The notes: generated from the letters alone by a model not told the origin. Positions 30,985 to 40,969 are shown, counted from the stretch's first letter. The stretch is 44,942 nt of DNA from Robiginitomaculum sp. (GCA_026982415.1 JALSHE010000095.1:1-44942); one strand, 5' to 3'. A program made the numbers and translations.

Positions 30985-31829
30985 CCAATTTGGCAATTGT
31001 CTATCAACCTTACGCCTTTGCAGTGGGCGGCAATGAGCAGACGCCCCCGGCAATTATTTAGGTGTCCCGTGAGCAATTCCAAAGAATTGGTGTCCGCTGC
31101 TGCCACATAGTCGACGTTGTCAAATCCGGCTTTGATGATTTTGATTGTGGCTTTATCTGTGGCGGTATTGATGTCAGCTCCGCTGGCTATTTCTTCGGCG
31201 CATTGGCGCATAATGACATTTAGCTGGCCTGCAATTTTGCGGCTTTCCTCGTCGAAATAACGGTTGCGGGACGACATAGCGAGGCCGTCTTTTTCGCGCA
31301 TTATGGGTGCGGCGAGTATGCGCACAGGGATGTCTAGGTCGGCAGTAAGGCGGCGAATGGTCAGGAGTTGCTGATAGTCCTTTTCGCCAAATACGGCTAT
31401 ATCAGGCTGAACACGGTTGAGGAGTTTGGTGACAATGAGGGCCACACCGCCAAAGAAATGCGCGCGGTGGTTTGTCTCAAGGCCGAGGGCAGGGCCGCCC
31501 ACATTTACGGTCGTGCTGTGGTATGGGTCGTACATTTTCTCCGGGATATAGACCAAGTCGCATCCGGCGGCGCGCAGCATTTCGCAGTCACGTTTATGGT
31601 CGCGGGGATAGGTGTCCAGGTCTTCGCCCTCGGCGAATTGGGTTTCGTTGACATAGATGCTGGCCACGACCTTGCTGGCGTGTTTTTTGGCTTTTGTGAT
31701 GAGGGAAATATGCCCGGCATGTAGTGCGCCCATGGTCGGCACGAATGCTATGGTTTCTGCTGAACCTCTCCACCCACAGATTTGAGAACGTAATACAGTT
31801 TGCGATTTTACGGTAAATGCAGTGGTCAT
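30981..31829 (-). CDS. panC: Pantoate--beta-alanine ligase PanC
   Basis: 282 residues, full length. The adenylation motif is FVPTMGALHAGHISLI (about 29-44), followed by NETQFAEGEDLDTYPRD, VFGEKDYQQL (about 145-155) and the KMSKS-like MREKDGLAMSSRNRYF. It condenses pantoate with beta-alanine using ATP in pantothenate/CoA synthesis. panB is about 8 kb away on the same strand rather than adjacent. AGGGCTAAT precedes the ATG, and it starts 9 bases after the D,D-carboxypeptidase stop, so it is probably co-transcribed with that gene. Confidence 0.97.
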   Translation of the reverse strand: MTTAFTVKSQTVLRSQICGWRGSAETIAFVPTMGALHAGHISLITKAKKHASKVVASIYVNETQFAEGEDLDTYPRDHKRDCEMLRAAGCDLVYIPEKMYDPYHSTTVNVGGPALGLETNHRAHFFGGVALIVTKLLNRVQPDIAVFGEKDYQQLLTIRRLTADLDIPVRILAAPIMREKDGLAMSSRNRYFDEESRKIAGQLNVIMRQCAEEIASGADINTATDKATIKIIKAGFDNVDYVAAADTNSLELLTGHLNNCRGRLLIAAHCKGVRLIDNCQIG

Positions 31830-31838
31830 ATTAGCCCT

Positions 31839-33098
31839 TTAAGATGGAGCGATAACCAAGCAGGATTGGCCTTGGGATACAAGGGTTTTGCACACGTAAG
31901 CTGCGTGGCCGTGGTTTAACCGCCCGAGCCTTGCGCGGTAAATGATACCATTTGATCGCTGAACTGGAATGATAGTGTCCTCGGCTTTGGTCAGGCCGAG
32001 ACGTGCATCGGCTTTGGTCAACAGGTTGGCATTTTTGGCGGCAGCGGCACTGGCAAAAGCGCCGATTTGCACTGCCCAACCTTGATTTGGGGCTTTATTA
32101 GCGGCGCGTGTTGGAATATGCATACCGCCTGCGCCTTGGACAACACGCACGGTGCCAGTCGTATTGTGTGCAGCACGTAAAGTGAAAGCATGGATGGTAT
32201 CGGTTTTTGGCACTGGCGTTACGACCCGCTTAATACGCCGTTCGTCGGCGTTGAGCGCGAACTGCTCCGCACGTTTTTTATCCACCTGTTTTTGCACTTT
32301 AAAACCGCGCTCAATGAGGTCGGCCATGTGGGTGTCGCGGGATTTGCCGCTCGCCCCGCCGAGCACCACGGCGATCAAACGCCGCCCATTACGTTCTGCC
32401 GATAATACCAAATTATAGCCCGACGCATTGGTGTAACCCGTCTTAAATCCGTCGACCCCGTCCACTTTTCCCAGCAAAGTATTGTGGTTGGTGTAAGTGC
32501 GGCCATTATAGCGGAATGTTTTCTGGCTGAAATAAGGATAATATTTGCGGTGGGTGCGCAAGAGAGCCTCGGCCAATTTGCCCATATCGCGGGCGGTGGT
32601 GAATTGATCGTCGTCTGGTAGGCCGTTGGCATTGCGAAACACGGTGCGCTGCATACCCAGCGCCTTGGCTTTGGCGGTCATTTGGACGGCAAATTCTTGC
32701 TCTGACCCGCCGAGCCGTTCGGCCAGAACCACCGAGGCATCATTGGCAGATTTCACGGTCAGTGCTTGGATAGCTTGTTCGACAGTGATAGTGCGCCCCG
32801 CCCGTAGGCCAAGCCGGACTGGCGGTGTGCGGCTCGCCCGCGCAGAAATTGGCATTCTTTCGTGCAAGCTAATCTCGCCGCGCTCTAGCGCATCGAATGT
32901 CAAATACAAAGTCATCATTTTCGTGAGCGAAGCTGGATAGCGCAGCCCGTCAATTTTACGCGCATGCAGGATTTCCATACTGTCCACATCAATGATGATA
33001 GACGCATATTTATTCTGGGTTTTACCTTTTGCCCAAGCAGAAGCCCCCAACCCAAAAGCCAGCACCATACCCACAAAAAGAATCAAAATCCGTTTCAT
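31839..33098 (-). CDS. D-alanyl-D-alanine carboxypeptidase (S11) with C-terminal SPOR domain
   Basis: 419 residues. A signal peptide to about residue 23 is followed by the penicillin-binding domain with SLTK (Ser57, Lys60), SAN (Ser117, Asn119) and KTG (219-221). The C-terminal ~80 residues form a SPOR domain (WAVQIGAFASAAAAKNANLL to the end), which binds denuded peptidoglycan glycans at the division site. It trims the terminal D-Ala of pentapeptides in the periplasm and is probably targeted to the septum. The PBP5 C-terminal membrane helix is replaced by the SPOR domain. Confidence 0.95.
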   Translation of the reverse strand: MKRILILFVGMVLAFGLGASAWAKGKTQNKYASIIIDVDSMEILHARKIDGLRYPASLTKMMTLYLTFDALERGEISLHERMPISARASRTPPVRLGLRAGRTITVEQAIQALTVKSANDASVVLAERLGGSEQEFAVQMTAKAKALGMQRTVFRNANGLPDDDQFTTARDMGKLAEALLRTHRKYYPYFSQKTFRYNGRTYTNHNTLLGKVDGVDGFKTGYTNASGYNLVLSAERNGRRLIAVVLGGASGKSRDTHMADLIERGFKVQKQVDKKRAEQFALNADERRIKRVVTPVPKTDTIHAFTLRAAHNTTGTVRVVQGAGGMHIPTRAANKAPNQGWAVQIGAFASAAAAKNANLLTKADARLGLTKAEDTIIPVQRSNGIIYRARLGRLNHGHAAYVCKTLVSQGQSCLVIAPS

Positions 33099-33222
33099 GA
33101 CTAAGAGTTAAATAGGCAGTGTTTGAGGAATGGTTAATGACGGTTAACAAATAGCAGAAATAGCCCCTTTTACTTTGCGAAAAACATACTATCTTGGGGG
33201 TATGATAGAAATGAGAATACAT

Positions 33223-33705
33223 ATGGGTATGCGTGCTTTTCCTTCCACCGTTTACGGGGGAAGTACCCCGAAGGGGGGATGGGGGGAGCTTCACCCGCCG
33301 AGACCTGTGTTTGGCGCTCCCCCCTCCGAGCGCAAGAGCGCCCACCTCCCCCGTAAACGGAGGAGGGGATTAGCTACGAGCAATAACGCCAACAATGACG
33401 ACGAGCGGGGAACCGAACGCGGGGTGGTGACCAAGGCGCGGCCCAAGACCAAGAAGCCTTCGCAGTATCGGGTTTTGCTTTTGAATGATGATTATACGCC
33501 CATGGAATTTGTGGTCGGGCTTCTCATGGGCGTGTTCAAAAAAACCCAAGAAGAAGCGACCAAAATCATGCTGGACGTGCATCAAAACGGTATCGGCGTG
33601 TGCGGTATCTATACCTTCGAAGTTGCGGAAACCAAAGTCGTGCAAGTGCTGGATGCGGCCAAACGGCACGATCATCCGCTCAAATGCACCTTAGAAAAGG
33701 CGTGA
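33223..33705 (+). CDS. clpS: ClpS adaptor with a palindromic element read in frame at its N-terminus
   Basis: The ClpS core is clear: KPSQYRVLLLNDDYTPMEFV (the substrate pocket DDYTPM) through CGIYTFEVAETKVVQVLDAA and HPLKCTLEKA, about 90 residues. Normal ClpS is about 105-120 residues; this open frame reaches further upstream, through a palindromic element (33239-33369), with no stop. The start is uncertain. ATG 33223 with weak GAGA gives 160 residues; ATGs 33202, 33211 and 33229 are alternatives; and GTG 33424/33427 would give a near-minimal ClpS without a good ribosome binding site. ClpS delivers N-degron proteins to ClpA, and its N-terminal tail enters the ClpA pore, so an altered tail could matter. 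clpA follows 65 bases later. Confidence 0.88.
   Translation: MGMRAFPSTVYGGSTPKGGWGELHPPRPVFGAPPSERKSAHLPRKRRRGLATSNNANNDDERGTERGVVTKARPKTKKPSQYRVLLLNDDYTPMEFVVGLLMGVFKKTQEEATKIMLDVHQNGIGVCGIYTFEVAETKVVQVLDAAKRHDHPLKCTLEKA
33239..33369. repeat. Palindromic element fused in frame to clpS
   Basis: The 131-base element has 26-base terminal inverted repeats (33239-33264 and 33344-33369) matching at 22 positions, with a shared core CCGTTTACGGGGG. A nested pair, GGGGGGAGC and GCTCCCCCC, lies inside. It is GC-rich, unlike its surroundings. It contains no stop in the clpS frame and would encode a Pro/Gly/Arg-rich segment. Confidence 0.75.
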
Positions 33706-33770
33706 TAGAACCCTTGCAATAATTTTAAACCGCGCCACATTAGAATAAAGACGAAACAGAAAGAAACATC

Positions 33771-36104
33771 ATGGCTTCATTTTCTCCGGTACTCGAAGAA
33801 ACCATCCACCGCGCCTTGACCTTGGCGGCAGACCGCCAACACGAGTTGGCGACGTTGGAACATTTGCTTTTGGCGCTCATAGACGACAAAGACGCCAATG
33901 CTGTCCTCACAGCTTGTGATATAGAACTGGAAAGCCTGCGCGGTGCTTTGACCTCTTATTTGGACGAAGACCTCGCGTCTTTGGTGGTCGAGGAGTTTGA
34001 CGAAGCCCGCCCGACCGCAGGCTTCCACCGGGTAATACAGCGCGCCGTTATTCATGTGCAAAGCTCTGGCCGCGAAGAAGTGACGGGTGCCAATGCGCTG
34101 GTGGCTTTGTTTAATGAGCGCGAGAGCCATGCCGTATATTTTCTCCAAGAACGCGACATGACCCGCTATGATGCGGTCAATTATATTGCTCACGGTATCT
34201 CCAAAACCGGAGACGCGGCAGAGAACCGCCCGATTATTGGCGCCGGGCCGAACGAGGACGGGCAGGACGGAAAACAAGAAGATCCGCTAGAAGCTTACTG
34301 CGTTGATCTTAACCAAAAAGCCAAAGACGGCGGTATTGACCCGCTGATTGGCCGCGCCGCTGAGGTGGAGCGCTGTATTCAGGTTCTATCCCGCCGCCGC
34401 AAAAACAACCCGCTTTTGGTCGGCGACCCCGGCGTTGGCAAAACCGCCATTGCCGAGGGTATCGCCCTAGCCATAGTTGACGGCAATGTGCCGGAAGTGA
34501 TTGCGGACGCCGTGATTTATTCTTTGGATATGGGCGCGCTTTTGGCTGGAACCCGTTACCGTGGTGATTTCGAAGAACGCCTTAAAGCCGTCATGAAAAA
34601 GCTCGAAGAGCTACCTCATGCGGTTTTGTTTATAGACGAAATCCACACCATTATCGGGGCAGGGGCGACATCTGGCGGGGCGATGGATGCGTCTAATTTG
34701 CTGAAGCCCGCTTTGCAGTCTGGCAAATTGCGCTGTATGGGGTCAACCACTTATAAAGAATACCGCCAGCATTTCGAGAAAGACCGGGCACTTGCGCGGC
34801 GCTTCCTCAAGATAGATGTGGTGGAGCCGAGTACGTCGGATACTGTGAAAATTCTGCGCGGTCTGAAACCTTATTTCGAAGAGTTTCACGGCGTAAAATA
34901 TACCGCCGAAGCCATTACGACTTCTGTAGATTTGGCCGTGCGCCACATCACCGATCGTAAATTGCCTGATAAAGCTATCGACGTTATCGACGAGGCCGGG
35001 GCTTACCAAAAACTATTGCCGAAAAGTAAACGCAAGAAAACTATCGGCGTCAAAGACGTGGAAGCGGTGATTGCCAAGCTCGCCCGTATCCCGACCAAGA
35101 CGGTTTCGCGCGATGATGTAAAAACATTGAAAGCTTTGCCCGCTGACCTCGCCCGTGTGGTGTTCGGTCAAGACGCCGCTATCGACAAAGTCTCCGCCGC
35201 CATAAAACTGGCGCGGGCAGGCTTGCGCGAACCCGATAAACCTATCGGTTCATATCTGTTTTCTGGCCCTACGGGCGTCGGTAAAACCGAAGTGGCACGG
35301 CAACTTGCCATGGCGCTGGGGTTAGAGCTTTTGCGCTTTGACATGTCCGAATATATGGAGCGTCATACTGTATCAAGATTGCTCGGCGCCCCTCCGGGTT
35401 ATGTGGGATATGACCAAGGCGGGCTGTTGACCGACCGGGTTTCTGAACATCCACATTCGATTGTTCTGCTAGACGAGATTGAAAAAGCCCACCCAGATGT
35501 ATTCAATATTTTATTGCAGGTCATGGACAACGGCACGCTCACCGATGCATCGGGCCGCGCCATTGATTTTCGCAATGTCATCTTGATCATGACTACAAAT
35601 GCTGGTGCCGCAGATGCCGCCAAAGCCGAAATTGGATTTGGCCGCACGGATAGTAGTAACGAGGAAGACGACAAAGCCATCAAGCGATTGTTCACACCAG
35701 AGTTCCGTAACCGCTTAGACGCTATGGTCAAATTCGCGCCGCTATCCCCCGAAGACATAGCCAAAGTCGTGGATAAATTCATCATCCAGCTTGAAGCCCA
35801 ACTGGCCGATAGAAAGATTTTGTTCGAGGTCTCCAAGGCCGCCAATCTATGGATTGCCAAAAAAGGCTATGACAAACGCTATGGTGCTAGGCCGTTGTCG
35901 CGCACTATCCAGGAATACGTCAAAAAACCACTGGCCGACGAGATATTGTTCGGTAAGCTCAAAAAAGGCGGGCTAGTGAAAATCGGCTATAACAAGAAAA
36001 AAGACGAATTAAAATTCGAAATTTTAAAGCCCGCACAGCTAAAAATCGAAGGCAAGAAAGGCGGTAGGGGGTTACCCGCGCCTAAGCCGAAGGAAGACGC
36101 TTAG
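33771..36104 (+). CDS. clpA: ATP-dependent Clp protease ATP-binding subunit ClpA
   Basis: 777 residues, the family length. The N domain (1-145) binds ClpS. AAA module 1 has Walker A GDPGVGKT (218-225) and Walker [13 protein letters not shown] module 2 has SGPTGVGKT (about 505-513) and [15 protein letters not shown]. The AEIGFGR loop near residue 625 carries the IGF tripeptide that docks on ClpP. ClpA unfolds substrates into ClpP. It is 65 bases after clpS, the usual pair. It is convergent with der across 32 bases; clpP is not in the window. Confidence 0.98.
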   Translation: MASFSPVLEETIHRALTLAADRQHELATLEHLLLALIDDKDANAVLTACDIELESLRGALTSYLDEDLASLVVEEFDEARPTAGFHRVIQRAVIHVQSSGREEVTGANALVALFNERESHAVYFLQERDMTRYDAVNYIAHGISKTGDAAENRPIIGAGPNEDGQDGKQEDPLEAYCVDLNQKAKDGGIDPLIGRAAEVERCIQVLSRRRKNNPLLVGDPGVGKTAIAEGIALAIVDGNVPEVIADAVIYSLDMGALLAGTRYRGDFEERLKAVMKKLEELPHAVLFIDEIHTIIGAGATSGGAMDASNLLKPALQSGKLRCMGSTTYKEYRQHFEKDRALARRFLKIDVVEPSTSDTVKILRGLKPYFEEFHGVKYTAEAITTSVDLAVRHITDRKLPDKAIDVIDEAGAYQKLLPKSKRKKTIGVKDVEAVIAKLARIPTKTVSRDDVKTLKALPADLARVVFGQDAAIDKVSAAIKLARAGLREPDKPIGSYLFSGPTGVGKTEVARQLAMALGLELLRFDMSEYMERHTVSRLLGAPPGYVGYDQGGLLTDRVSEHPHSIVLLDEIEKAHPDVFNILLQVMDNGTLTDASGRAIDFRNVILIMTTNAGAADAAKAEIGFGRTDSSNEEDDKAIKRLFTPEFRNRLDAMVKFAPLSPEDIAKVVDKFIIQLEAQLADRKILFEVSKAANLWIAKKGYDKRYGARPLSRTIQEYVKKPLADEILFGKLKKGGLVKIGYNKKKDELKFEILKPAQLKIEGKKGGRGLPAPKPKEDA

Positions 36105-36136
36105 CAATACCCATGCCTAAACATGAGTGCGCCCAT

Positions 36137-37540
36137 CTATGCGTAAGGGTTTTCGCCTGAGCGGAGGTGGATGCGGATTGGGGTGCCTGGTAGATCGAAA
36201 TCTTCGCGCAATGTATTGACCAAATAGCGCTTATAGCTTTCCGGCACACTGTCAGCGCGGGAGGATTTTATCACAAATGTTGGTGGGCGCGTCTTGGTCT
36301 GGGTGATGTATTTAAGTTTCACCGGGCGGCCTCTGTCGGCGGGTGGGGGATGGCGGCTAACGGTTTGACGTAGCCATTCATTGAGGTCAGGCGTTTTGAT
36401 GCGGGCAGACCAGTCAATTTGAATGCGCTCAATAGCCGGGAACAATTTATCCACACCTTTGCCCGTTAGACCCGACAAAAATATAACGGGCACACCGCGC
36501 AATTGTGGCAATAGACGCCCGGCTTTTTCGCGGATCATCTCCATCATTTCAGAACGGTTTTTGATGACATCCCAAAAGGTCGCCGCAATAACCAAAGCCC
36601 GGCCTTCACGGGCGCACAGGTCGGCGATTTGCATATCCTGCTTATCAAAAGCATTTCGCGTATCCATAAGCAAGACAACAACCTGGGCGAATTTAATGGC
36701 TCGAATAGTGTCCGCTGTTGACATTTTCTCTAGCTTGTCTTGTACCTTGGCGCGTTTGCGCAGGCCTGCCGTGTCGTGAAATTGCACCCGCCTGCCATGC
36801 CAATCCCATTCGATCGTAATACTGTCGCGGGTAACGCCAGCTTCAGGGCCGGTGAGCAATCTATCAGAACCAATAAGATGATTAATCAAGGTCGATTTGC
36901 CGGCATTTGGTCGCCCGACAATGGCAATACGCACGGGAGCTTCGGACATATCAATGGCTTGGTCAGCGTCGGGGGTGACACCTTGTAAGGCTTCGGCGAC
37001 AGCTTCGTTCAGTTCTATCATGCCGACATTATGCTCAGCGGCAACCTCGATAGGTTCGCCCATACCGAGACCATACCCCTCCCCAACACCCGGTACAGAT
37101 GCCCGGCTTTCGCATTTATTGGCAACCAGCACTGTTGGTTTGCCAGTCTTGCGGATAAATTCTGCAAAGATCTCGTCCAGCCCGGTTACGCCGGCACGGG
37201 CATCATAAACGAATAAGACAACGTCTGCCGCCTTGACCGCTTCTTCGGTTTGGGCGCGCATACGGGCTTCGAGACGCTCGCCAACCGCGTCTTCAAACCC
37301 GGCTGTGTCAATGATGGTCACGGCTTGATAACCAAGCACAGCGCTGGCTTCGCGGCGGTCGCGGGTCACGCCAGGCGTATCATCAACAATGGCTAATTTT
37401 TTTCCAGCAATGCGGTTAAACAATGTTGATTTGCCAACATTGGGACGCCCCACCACAGCAATATGCGGTGTAAAGGTTATTTCCTGTTCGTCTTCAAACT
37501 CAGGAAAATCATCATGTTCGTTTTTGGACGGGGACATCAC
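36137..37540 (-). CDS. der: Ribosome biogenesis GTPase Der (EngA)
   Basis: 467 residues. Two tandem GTPase domains carry VGRPNVGKSTLFNRIAG (about 29-45) and VGRPNAGKSTLINHLIG (about 207-223), with DTPG and DTAG switch motifs. A KH-like domain is at the C-terminus. Der helps assemble the 50S subunit. It starts with GTG at 37540 or the adjacent ATG at 37537. It lies 28 bases after bamB and follows yfgM, the same yfgM-bamB-der order as in gammaproteobacteria. Confidence 0.98.
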   Translation of the reverse strand: MMSPSKNEHDDFPEFEDEQEITFTPHIAVVGRPNVGKSTLFNRIAGKKLAIVDDTPGVTRDRREASAVLGYQAVTIIDTAGFEDAVGERLEARMRAQTEEAVKAADVVLFVYDARAGVTGLDEIFAEFIRKTGKPTVLVANKCESRASVPGVGEGYGLGMGEPIEVAAEHNVGMIELNEAVAEALQGVTPDADQAIDMSEAPVRIAIVGRPNAGKSTLINHLIGSDRLLTGPEAGVTRDSITIEWDWHGRRVQFHDTAGLRKRAKVQDKLEKMSTADTIRAIKFAQVVVLLMDTRNAFDKQDMQIADLCAREGRALVIAATFWDVIKNRSEMMEMIREKAGRLLPQLRGVPVIFLSGLTGKGVDKLFPAIERIQIDWSARIKTPDLNEWLRQTVSRHPPPADRGRPVKLKYITQTKTRPPTFVIKSSRADSVPESYKRYLVNTLREDFDLPGTPIRIHLRSGENPYA

Positions 37541-37568
37541 ATTACTCTATTTCAGCACGACCTAGGGT

Positions 37569-39062
37569 CTAGCGTAGGGCTACCAATTTGGCATCATCGG
37601 TGATATAATACACCGTATTATTGGCAATAATAGGTGCCACATATATATCACCAGCCAATTTGAACGTGCGTATAATTTCGCCCGTATAAGGGTTGACCTC
37701 AACCGCTTCGCCGCGTGAACTCATCATCAACAAACGTTCGCCAGCCAGAATTGGCCCGGCCCAAGAAATCCGTTTTTTGCGTTTTTTCTGTTTCTTGAAT
37801 GTTTGCAACTGCGTCAACCAAATCACAGTGCCGTCAGTTTTGGACATACAGACAACTTGCCCATCTGTTGTGACCGTATAAACGAAATCCCCTGCAACCA
37901 TCGGGAAACCGAGAGAGCCTGCAGGTTGGTTCCAAACCTGTTGACCTGTGCGTAAATCAAAGGCTGAGAACGCACCGCTTTGAGTGGTTGCAAACACATA
38001 ACCATCTGCAATAACGGGGCCAGCGGCAATATCGTTCAAAGTCGCGAGCGGGGTCAAATTGCCCGAAGCGTCGAGTGCTTCTTGCCATAATACGCCACCG
38101 TTTTGCGCTTTGAGCGCCACAACTTCACCAGACGAAAATGGTGCAATGACGACATCGTCAATGACGGCAGGGCTGGGAGCTGTCAACATGCGGGCGGTCT
38201 CGATAATAGCCTGATACGTCCACAATACTTCGCCAGTATTACTATTTAGGGCAAATAATTCATTGTCGTCGGAGACCGCGAATAGACGCCCATCTTTTAC
38301 AGTTGGCGCAGAATGGATCGGGGTGCGTGTGCGGGTTGTCCAAATTTCGTTGCCGCTTACGGCGTCAAATGCCATAATAACGCCAAAGCCGGATGTGGCA
38401 AAGACGCGGCCATCAGCAACGGCTACACCGCCGCCGACGGCTTCTTTGTCCTTGCCGCCTTTTTCGCCTAATGTGAGCGGGTCTTTGATACGGTCAATAA
38501 TACTGGTTTTGCCGCGTCTGGTTTTGCCTTTGCTTGTGACCGCAATTTTATAATCCCAAATCTTGCTGCCCGTTTCCGCGTCCAGGGCAGAAATACGGTT
38601 GGCAGCATCCATTGTATAGATACGACCACCTGCAACAACAGGAGAAGCAACAACGCGGCCTTTACGGTAAGAGCCTTTGCCCACGTTTTTTTGCCACAGG
38701 CGCGACAAGGTGCCCGGCGCATTTGTGTGTTGCACCGAATGGGTCGCATAACCACCAGTTTGTGGCCAATCCGGGTTGGTATAGGCGGGCGGCAAGACGA
38801 TTTCGGACGGCAAGATTGTGCCTTTGATTTCCAAATTATCGTCCAAAGTCAAAATAGAAATCCGCTCTGGATCTGTCGGAATGTCGCCTTGGTCAGCTTC
38901 CTTTGAACCATTAAACGGGTTAACCGCATCGGTGACCTTAGAAATGGTCGAACACCCTGCTAAAAGTGCAGAACCTGCAAGCAAAATTGTCCACATTTTA
39001 AATTTTTGGCTTAATTTATGGCCCAACTCTGTGCGCGGGTTTTTCGCTAAATTATTCATCAT
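37569..39062 (-). CDS. bamB: BamB-like outer membrane assembly lipoprotein (PQQ-type beta-propeller)
   Basis: 497 residues. A basic N-terminus and a lipobox ending LLAGC (Cys37) mark a lipoprotein. From about residue 110 the chain shows the blades of a PQQ-type propeller with recurring xGxxxWxxx units (GSKIWDYKI, GNEIWTTRT, GEVLWTYQA, GGVLWQEAL, GQQVWNQPA, GTVIWLTQL). BamB supports the BAM complex in outer-membrane protein insertion. The protein is about 100 residues longer than the E. coli form. It starts at TAATG, sharing one base with the yfgM stop, so it is translationally coupled. Confidence 0.93.
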   Translation of the reverse strand: MMNNLAKNPRTELGHKLSQKFKMWTILLAGSALLAGCSTISKVTDAVNPFNGSKEADQGDIPTDPERISILTLDDNLEIKGTILPSEIVLPPAYTNPDWPQTGGYATHSVQHTNAPGTLSRLWQKNVGKGSYRKGRVVASPVVAGGRIYTMDAANRISALDAETGSKIWDYKIAVTSKGKTRRGKTSIIDRIKDPLTLGEKGGKDKEAVGGGVAVADGRVFATSGFGVIMAFDAVSGNEIWTTRTRTPIHSAPTVKDGRLFAVSDDNELFALNSNTGEVLWTYQAIIETARMLTAPSPAVIDDVVIAPFSSGEVVALKAQNGGVLWQEALDASGNLTPLATLNDIAAGPVIADGYVFATTQSGAFSAFDLRTGQQVWNQPAGSLGFPMVAGDFVYTVTTDGQVVCMSKTDGTVIWLTQLQTFKKQKKRKKRISWAGPILAGERLLMMSSRGEAVEVNPYTGEIIRTFKLAGDIYVAPIIANNTVYYITDDAKLVALR

Positions 39063-39814
39063 TATTCCTGCTCATCTTTATTATCCTGAGAAGATTGTTC
39101 GGTCGTCTCCGGTAGGTCTGGTATGGGAGATTCTAGATCAGGTATTTTTATCTTTGGGGTCTCTACGGCTCGGTTTGCGGCTATCAAGGCAAGGGCTTGC
39201 CCCGCACGGGATTTGACACCGCCGAGCACGCCCGGGGCATTGGACAGATAGGCAAATTGTGTGCGCGCAGTTGCCGTGTCGCCTGATTTGAGCGCTGCAT
39301 GTGCCAAAAGCTCTTTGGCCAAATCTACGTAAGGGGCACCGTCTACTGCAAGTGCGCTCGCCCGTGCTTGCACATCATCATAGCGCCCTTGATCGAGCAA
39401 TATATACACGGCCTTCAAACTGGCTAAATCTTTGTGGATAGGTAGGCTGAATTTTTCAGCCGCTTGATCAAACAGGCTTACGGCTCCGTCCATGTCGCCG
39501 AGCTGTACTTTCAGTCCAGCGGCGCGGGTCAGAGACAAACCTGCATAGCCGTCCGGTGCCACGCTGGCTAGGGCTGTGAACTTATTTATTGCGGCTTGTA
39601 AATCACCACTTGCCTCAACTTTGCTCGCACTTACATAGGCGGCAGAAGCGGATTTTGCGGTGTTGGAAATTTTACTTTTATTGTATTCCGTATAGCCTGT
39701 CACAGCCACAATCATAAAGATGGCAGCGACAATATACGGCCCGTACTTACGCAGCAATTGGTTATACTTGTCCTTGCGTAGTTCTTCTTCAACTTCGTTG
39801 ATAAAATCGACCAA
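39062..39814 (-). CDS. YfgM-like membrane-anchored TPR protein
   Basis: 250 residues. It begins with the family N-terminus MVDFINEVEEELRKDKYNQLLRKYG, then one membrane helix (about 28-45), then a periplasmic TPR region (about 60-215) with AINKFTALASVAPDGYAGLSLTRAA and DMDGAVSLFDQAAEKF. The tail is acidic. YfgM is an ancillary SecYEG-associated factor that works with periplasmic chaperones. It lies upstream of bamB and der, as in E. coli. panB precedes it by about 120 bases on the same strand. Confidence 0.9.
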   Translation of the reverse strand: MVDFINEVEEELRKDKYNQLLRKYGPYIVAAIFMIVAVTGYTEYNKSKISNTAKSASAAYVSASKVEASGDLQAAINKFTALASVAPDGYAGLSLTRAAGLKVQLGDMDGAVSLFDQAAEKFSLPIHKDLASLKAVYILLDQGRYDDVQARASALAVDGAPYVDLAKELLAHAALKSGDTATARTQFAYLSNAPGVLGGVKSRAGQALALIAANRAVETPKIKIPDLESPIPDLPETTEQSSQDNKDEQE

Positions 39815-39933
39815 TTTTGGCCCCTATTCTAAAGCGCTCATTTTAAAGCGCATGCTATCTCAAATTATCGCGCGAACCTATAGGAGGGCGCACCCGTGTG
39901 CAATACAATAGCACATGAAGTCTTGTCCATATT

Positions 39934-40797
39934 TTACTTGATTTTATTCGGGGTTTTATTAGGCGTTTTTTTCGCAGGTTGCGCATCAAATTTGTAGGTA
40001 TATTCTTTGGACGGGAATGCACGGGCTTTTACCTGTTCGGCGTAGGCTTTAACCGCCTTTTCGCTCTCGCCTTTTAAGTCCGTGAATTTTTTGACAAATT
40101 TTGGCGTCCAATCGAACATGCCGAGCATGTCCGGGGTTACCAATATCTGCCCGTCGCAATGCTTTGACGCGCCAATACCGATGGTCGGCACATGAATGGC
40201 TTCGGTAACTTGTTCAGCGAGTTTAGTGTTTACCCCCTCAACAACTATGGCAAAGGCTCCCGCTTCGGCGGCAGCTACGGCATTGTTGATGATTTCGGTG
40301 GCGACTTTCTGGTCGCGGCCACGGGCACGATACCCGCCCAGAACATTGACCGATTGTGGGCGCAGCCCCACATGCGCCATCACCGGAATACCGCGCTCGG
40401 TCAAATAGCTAATGGTTGCAGGCGCATAGGAACCACTCTCGATCTTAATCGCCTGACAGCCAGTTTCCATAAGCACACGCGATGCGCTTTTAAAGGCAGT
40501 TTCTACGCTGTCCTCATAAGAACCAAACGGCAGGTCGACGACAACAAGGGCTTTTTTAGAAGTCCGCATCACGGCCTGCCCGTGCAATATCATCATCTCC
40601 AAAGTCACACCAACGGTGGACGACAAACCGTGAACCACCATACCAACACTATCCCCGACCAAAATCAGATCGCAGTACTCGTCAACAATCGCCGCCATAG
40701 GCGCATCATAAGCGGTGAGGCAGACAATAGGTTCTTTGCCCTTACGCGCCGTAATTTCTGGTGCCGTCATACGGGGAATGTGGGATTGGGCAGACAT
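39934..40797 (-). CDS. panB: 3-methyl-2-oxobutanoate hydroxymethyltransferase PanB
   Basis: 287 residues from ATG 40797, preceded by AAGGAAA; a longer frame upstream lacks a ribosome binding site and family similarity. Motifs are CLTAYDAPMA, LVGDSVGMVVHGLSSTVGVTLEMM (metal/substrate site), DLPFGSYE, VMAHVGLRPQSVN and GIGASKHCDGQILV. It makes ketopantoate from ketoisovalerate and methylene-THF, the first step to pantothenate. The tail is Lys/Pro-rich. It heads the panB-yfgM-bamB-der group, while panC is about 8 kb downstream. Confidence 0.97.
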   Translation of the reverse strand: MSAQSHIPRMTAPEITARKGKEPIVCLTAYDAPMAAIVDEYCDLILVGDSVGMVVHGLSSTVGVTLEMMILHGQAVMRTSKKALVVVDLPFGSYEDSVETAFKSASRVLMETGCQAIKIESGSYAPATISYLTERGIPVMAHVGLRPQSVNVLGGYRARGRDQKVATEIINNAVAAAEAGAFAIVVEGVNTKLAEQVTEAIHVPTIGIGASKHCDGQILVTPDMLGMFDWTPKFVKKFTDLKGESEKAVKAYAEQVKARAFPSKEYTYKFDAQPAKKTPNKTPNKIK

Positions 40798-40882
40798 GTA
40801 TATTTCCTTGTGATTACCCACTTTATATAGGGCGTTTGTAGGGTATTGCGAGGTGCAATATGTAATTAGATACACAGTGCTT

Positions 40883-40962
40883 ACCGAGACTTGCTTCTTC
40901 CTCCGCCCCTAAGAAGGGGCACCTCCACCATACATGGGGTAGAGGGGGAAGCAAGTCTCGGT
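40883..40962. repeat. Palindromic element with perfect 15-bp terminal inverted repeats
   Basis: ACCGAGACTTGCTTC (40883-40897) and GAAGCAAGTCTCGGT (40948-40962) are exact complements around a 50-base GC-rich core with CCGCCCC and GGGGCACCTCC. It fills the space between the acyl-CoA dehydrogenase stop and the panB leader. It may terminate the former transcript, and its form fits a small non-autonomous mobile element. Confidence 0.75.
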
Positions 40963-40969
40963 ATGCGAT

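Noticed and set aside
33134-33147. TTAA-N6-TTAA near the dac/clpS divergent region as a CtrA site
   Set aside because: The spacing is 6, not 7, so it does not meet the consensus.
30981-40797. Separation of panC and panB as a sign of rearrangement
   Set aside because: The genes between are ordinary housekeeping operons in familiar order, and split pan genes are common.
40798-40875. 26-residue N-terminal extension of PanB
   Set aside because: There is no ribosome binding site, and the extension is unlike the family. AAGGAAA supports the ATG at 40797.
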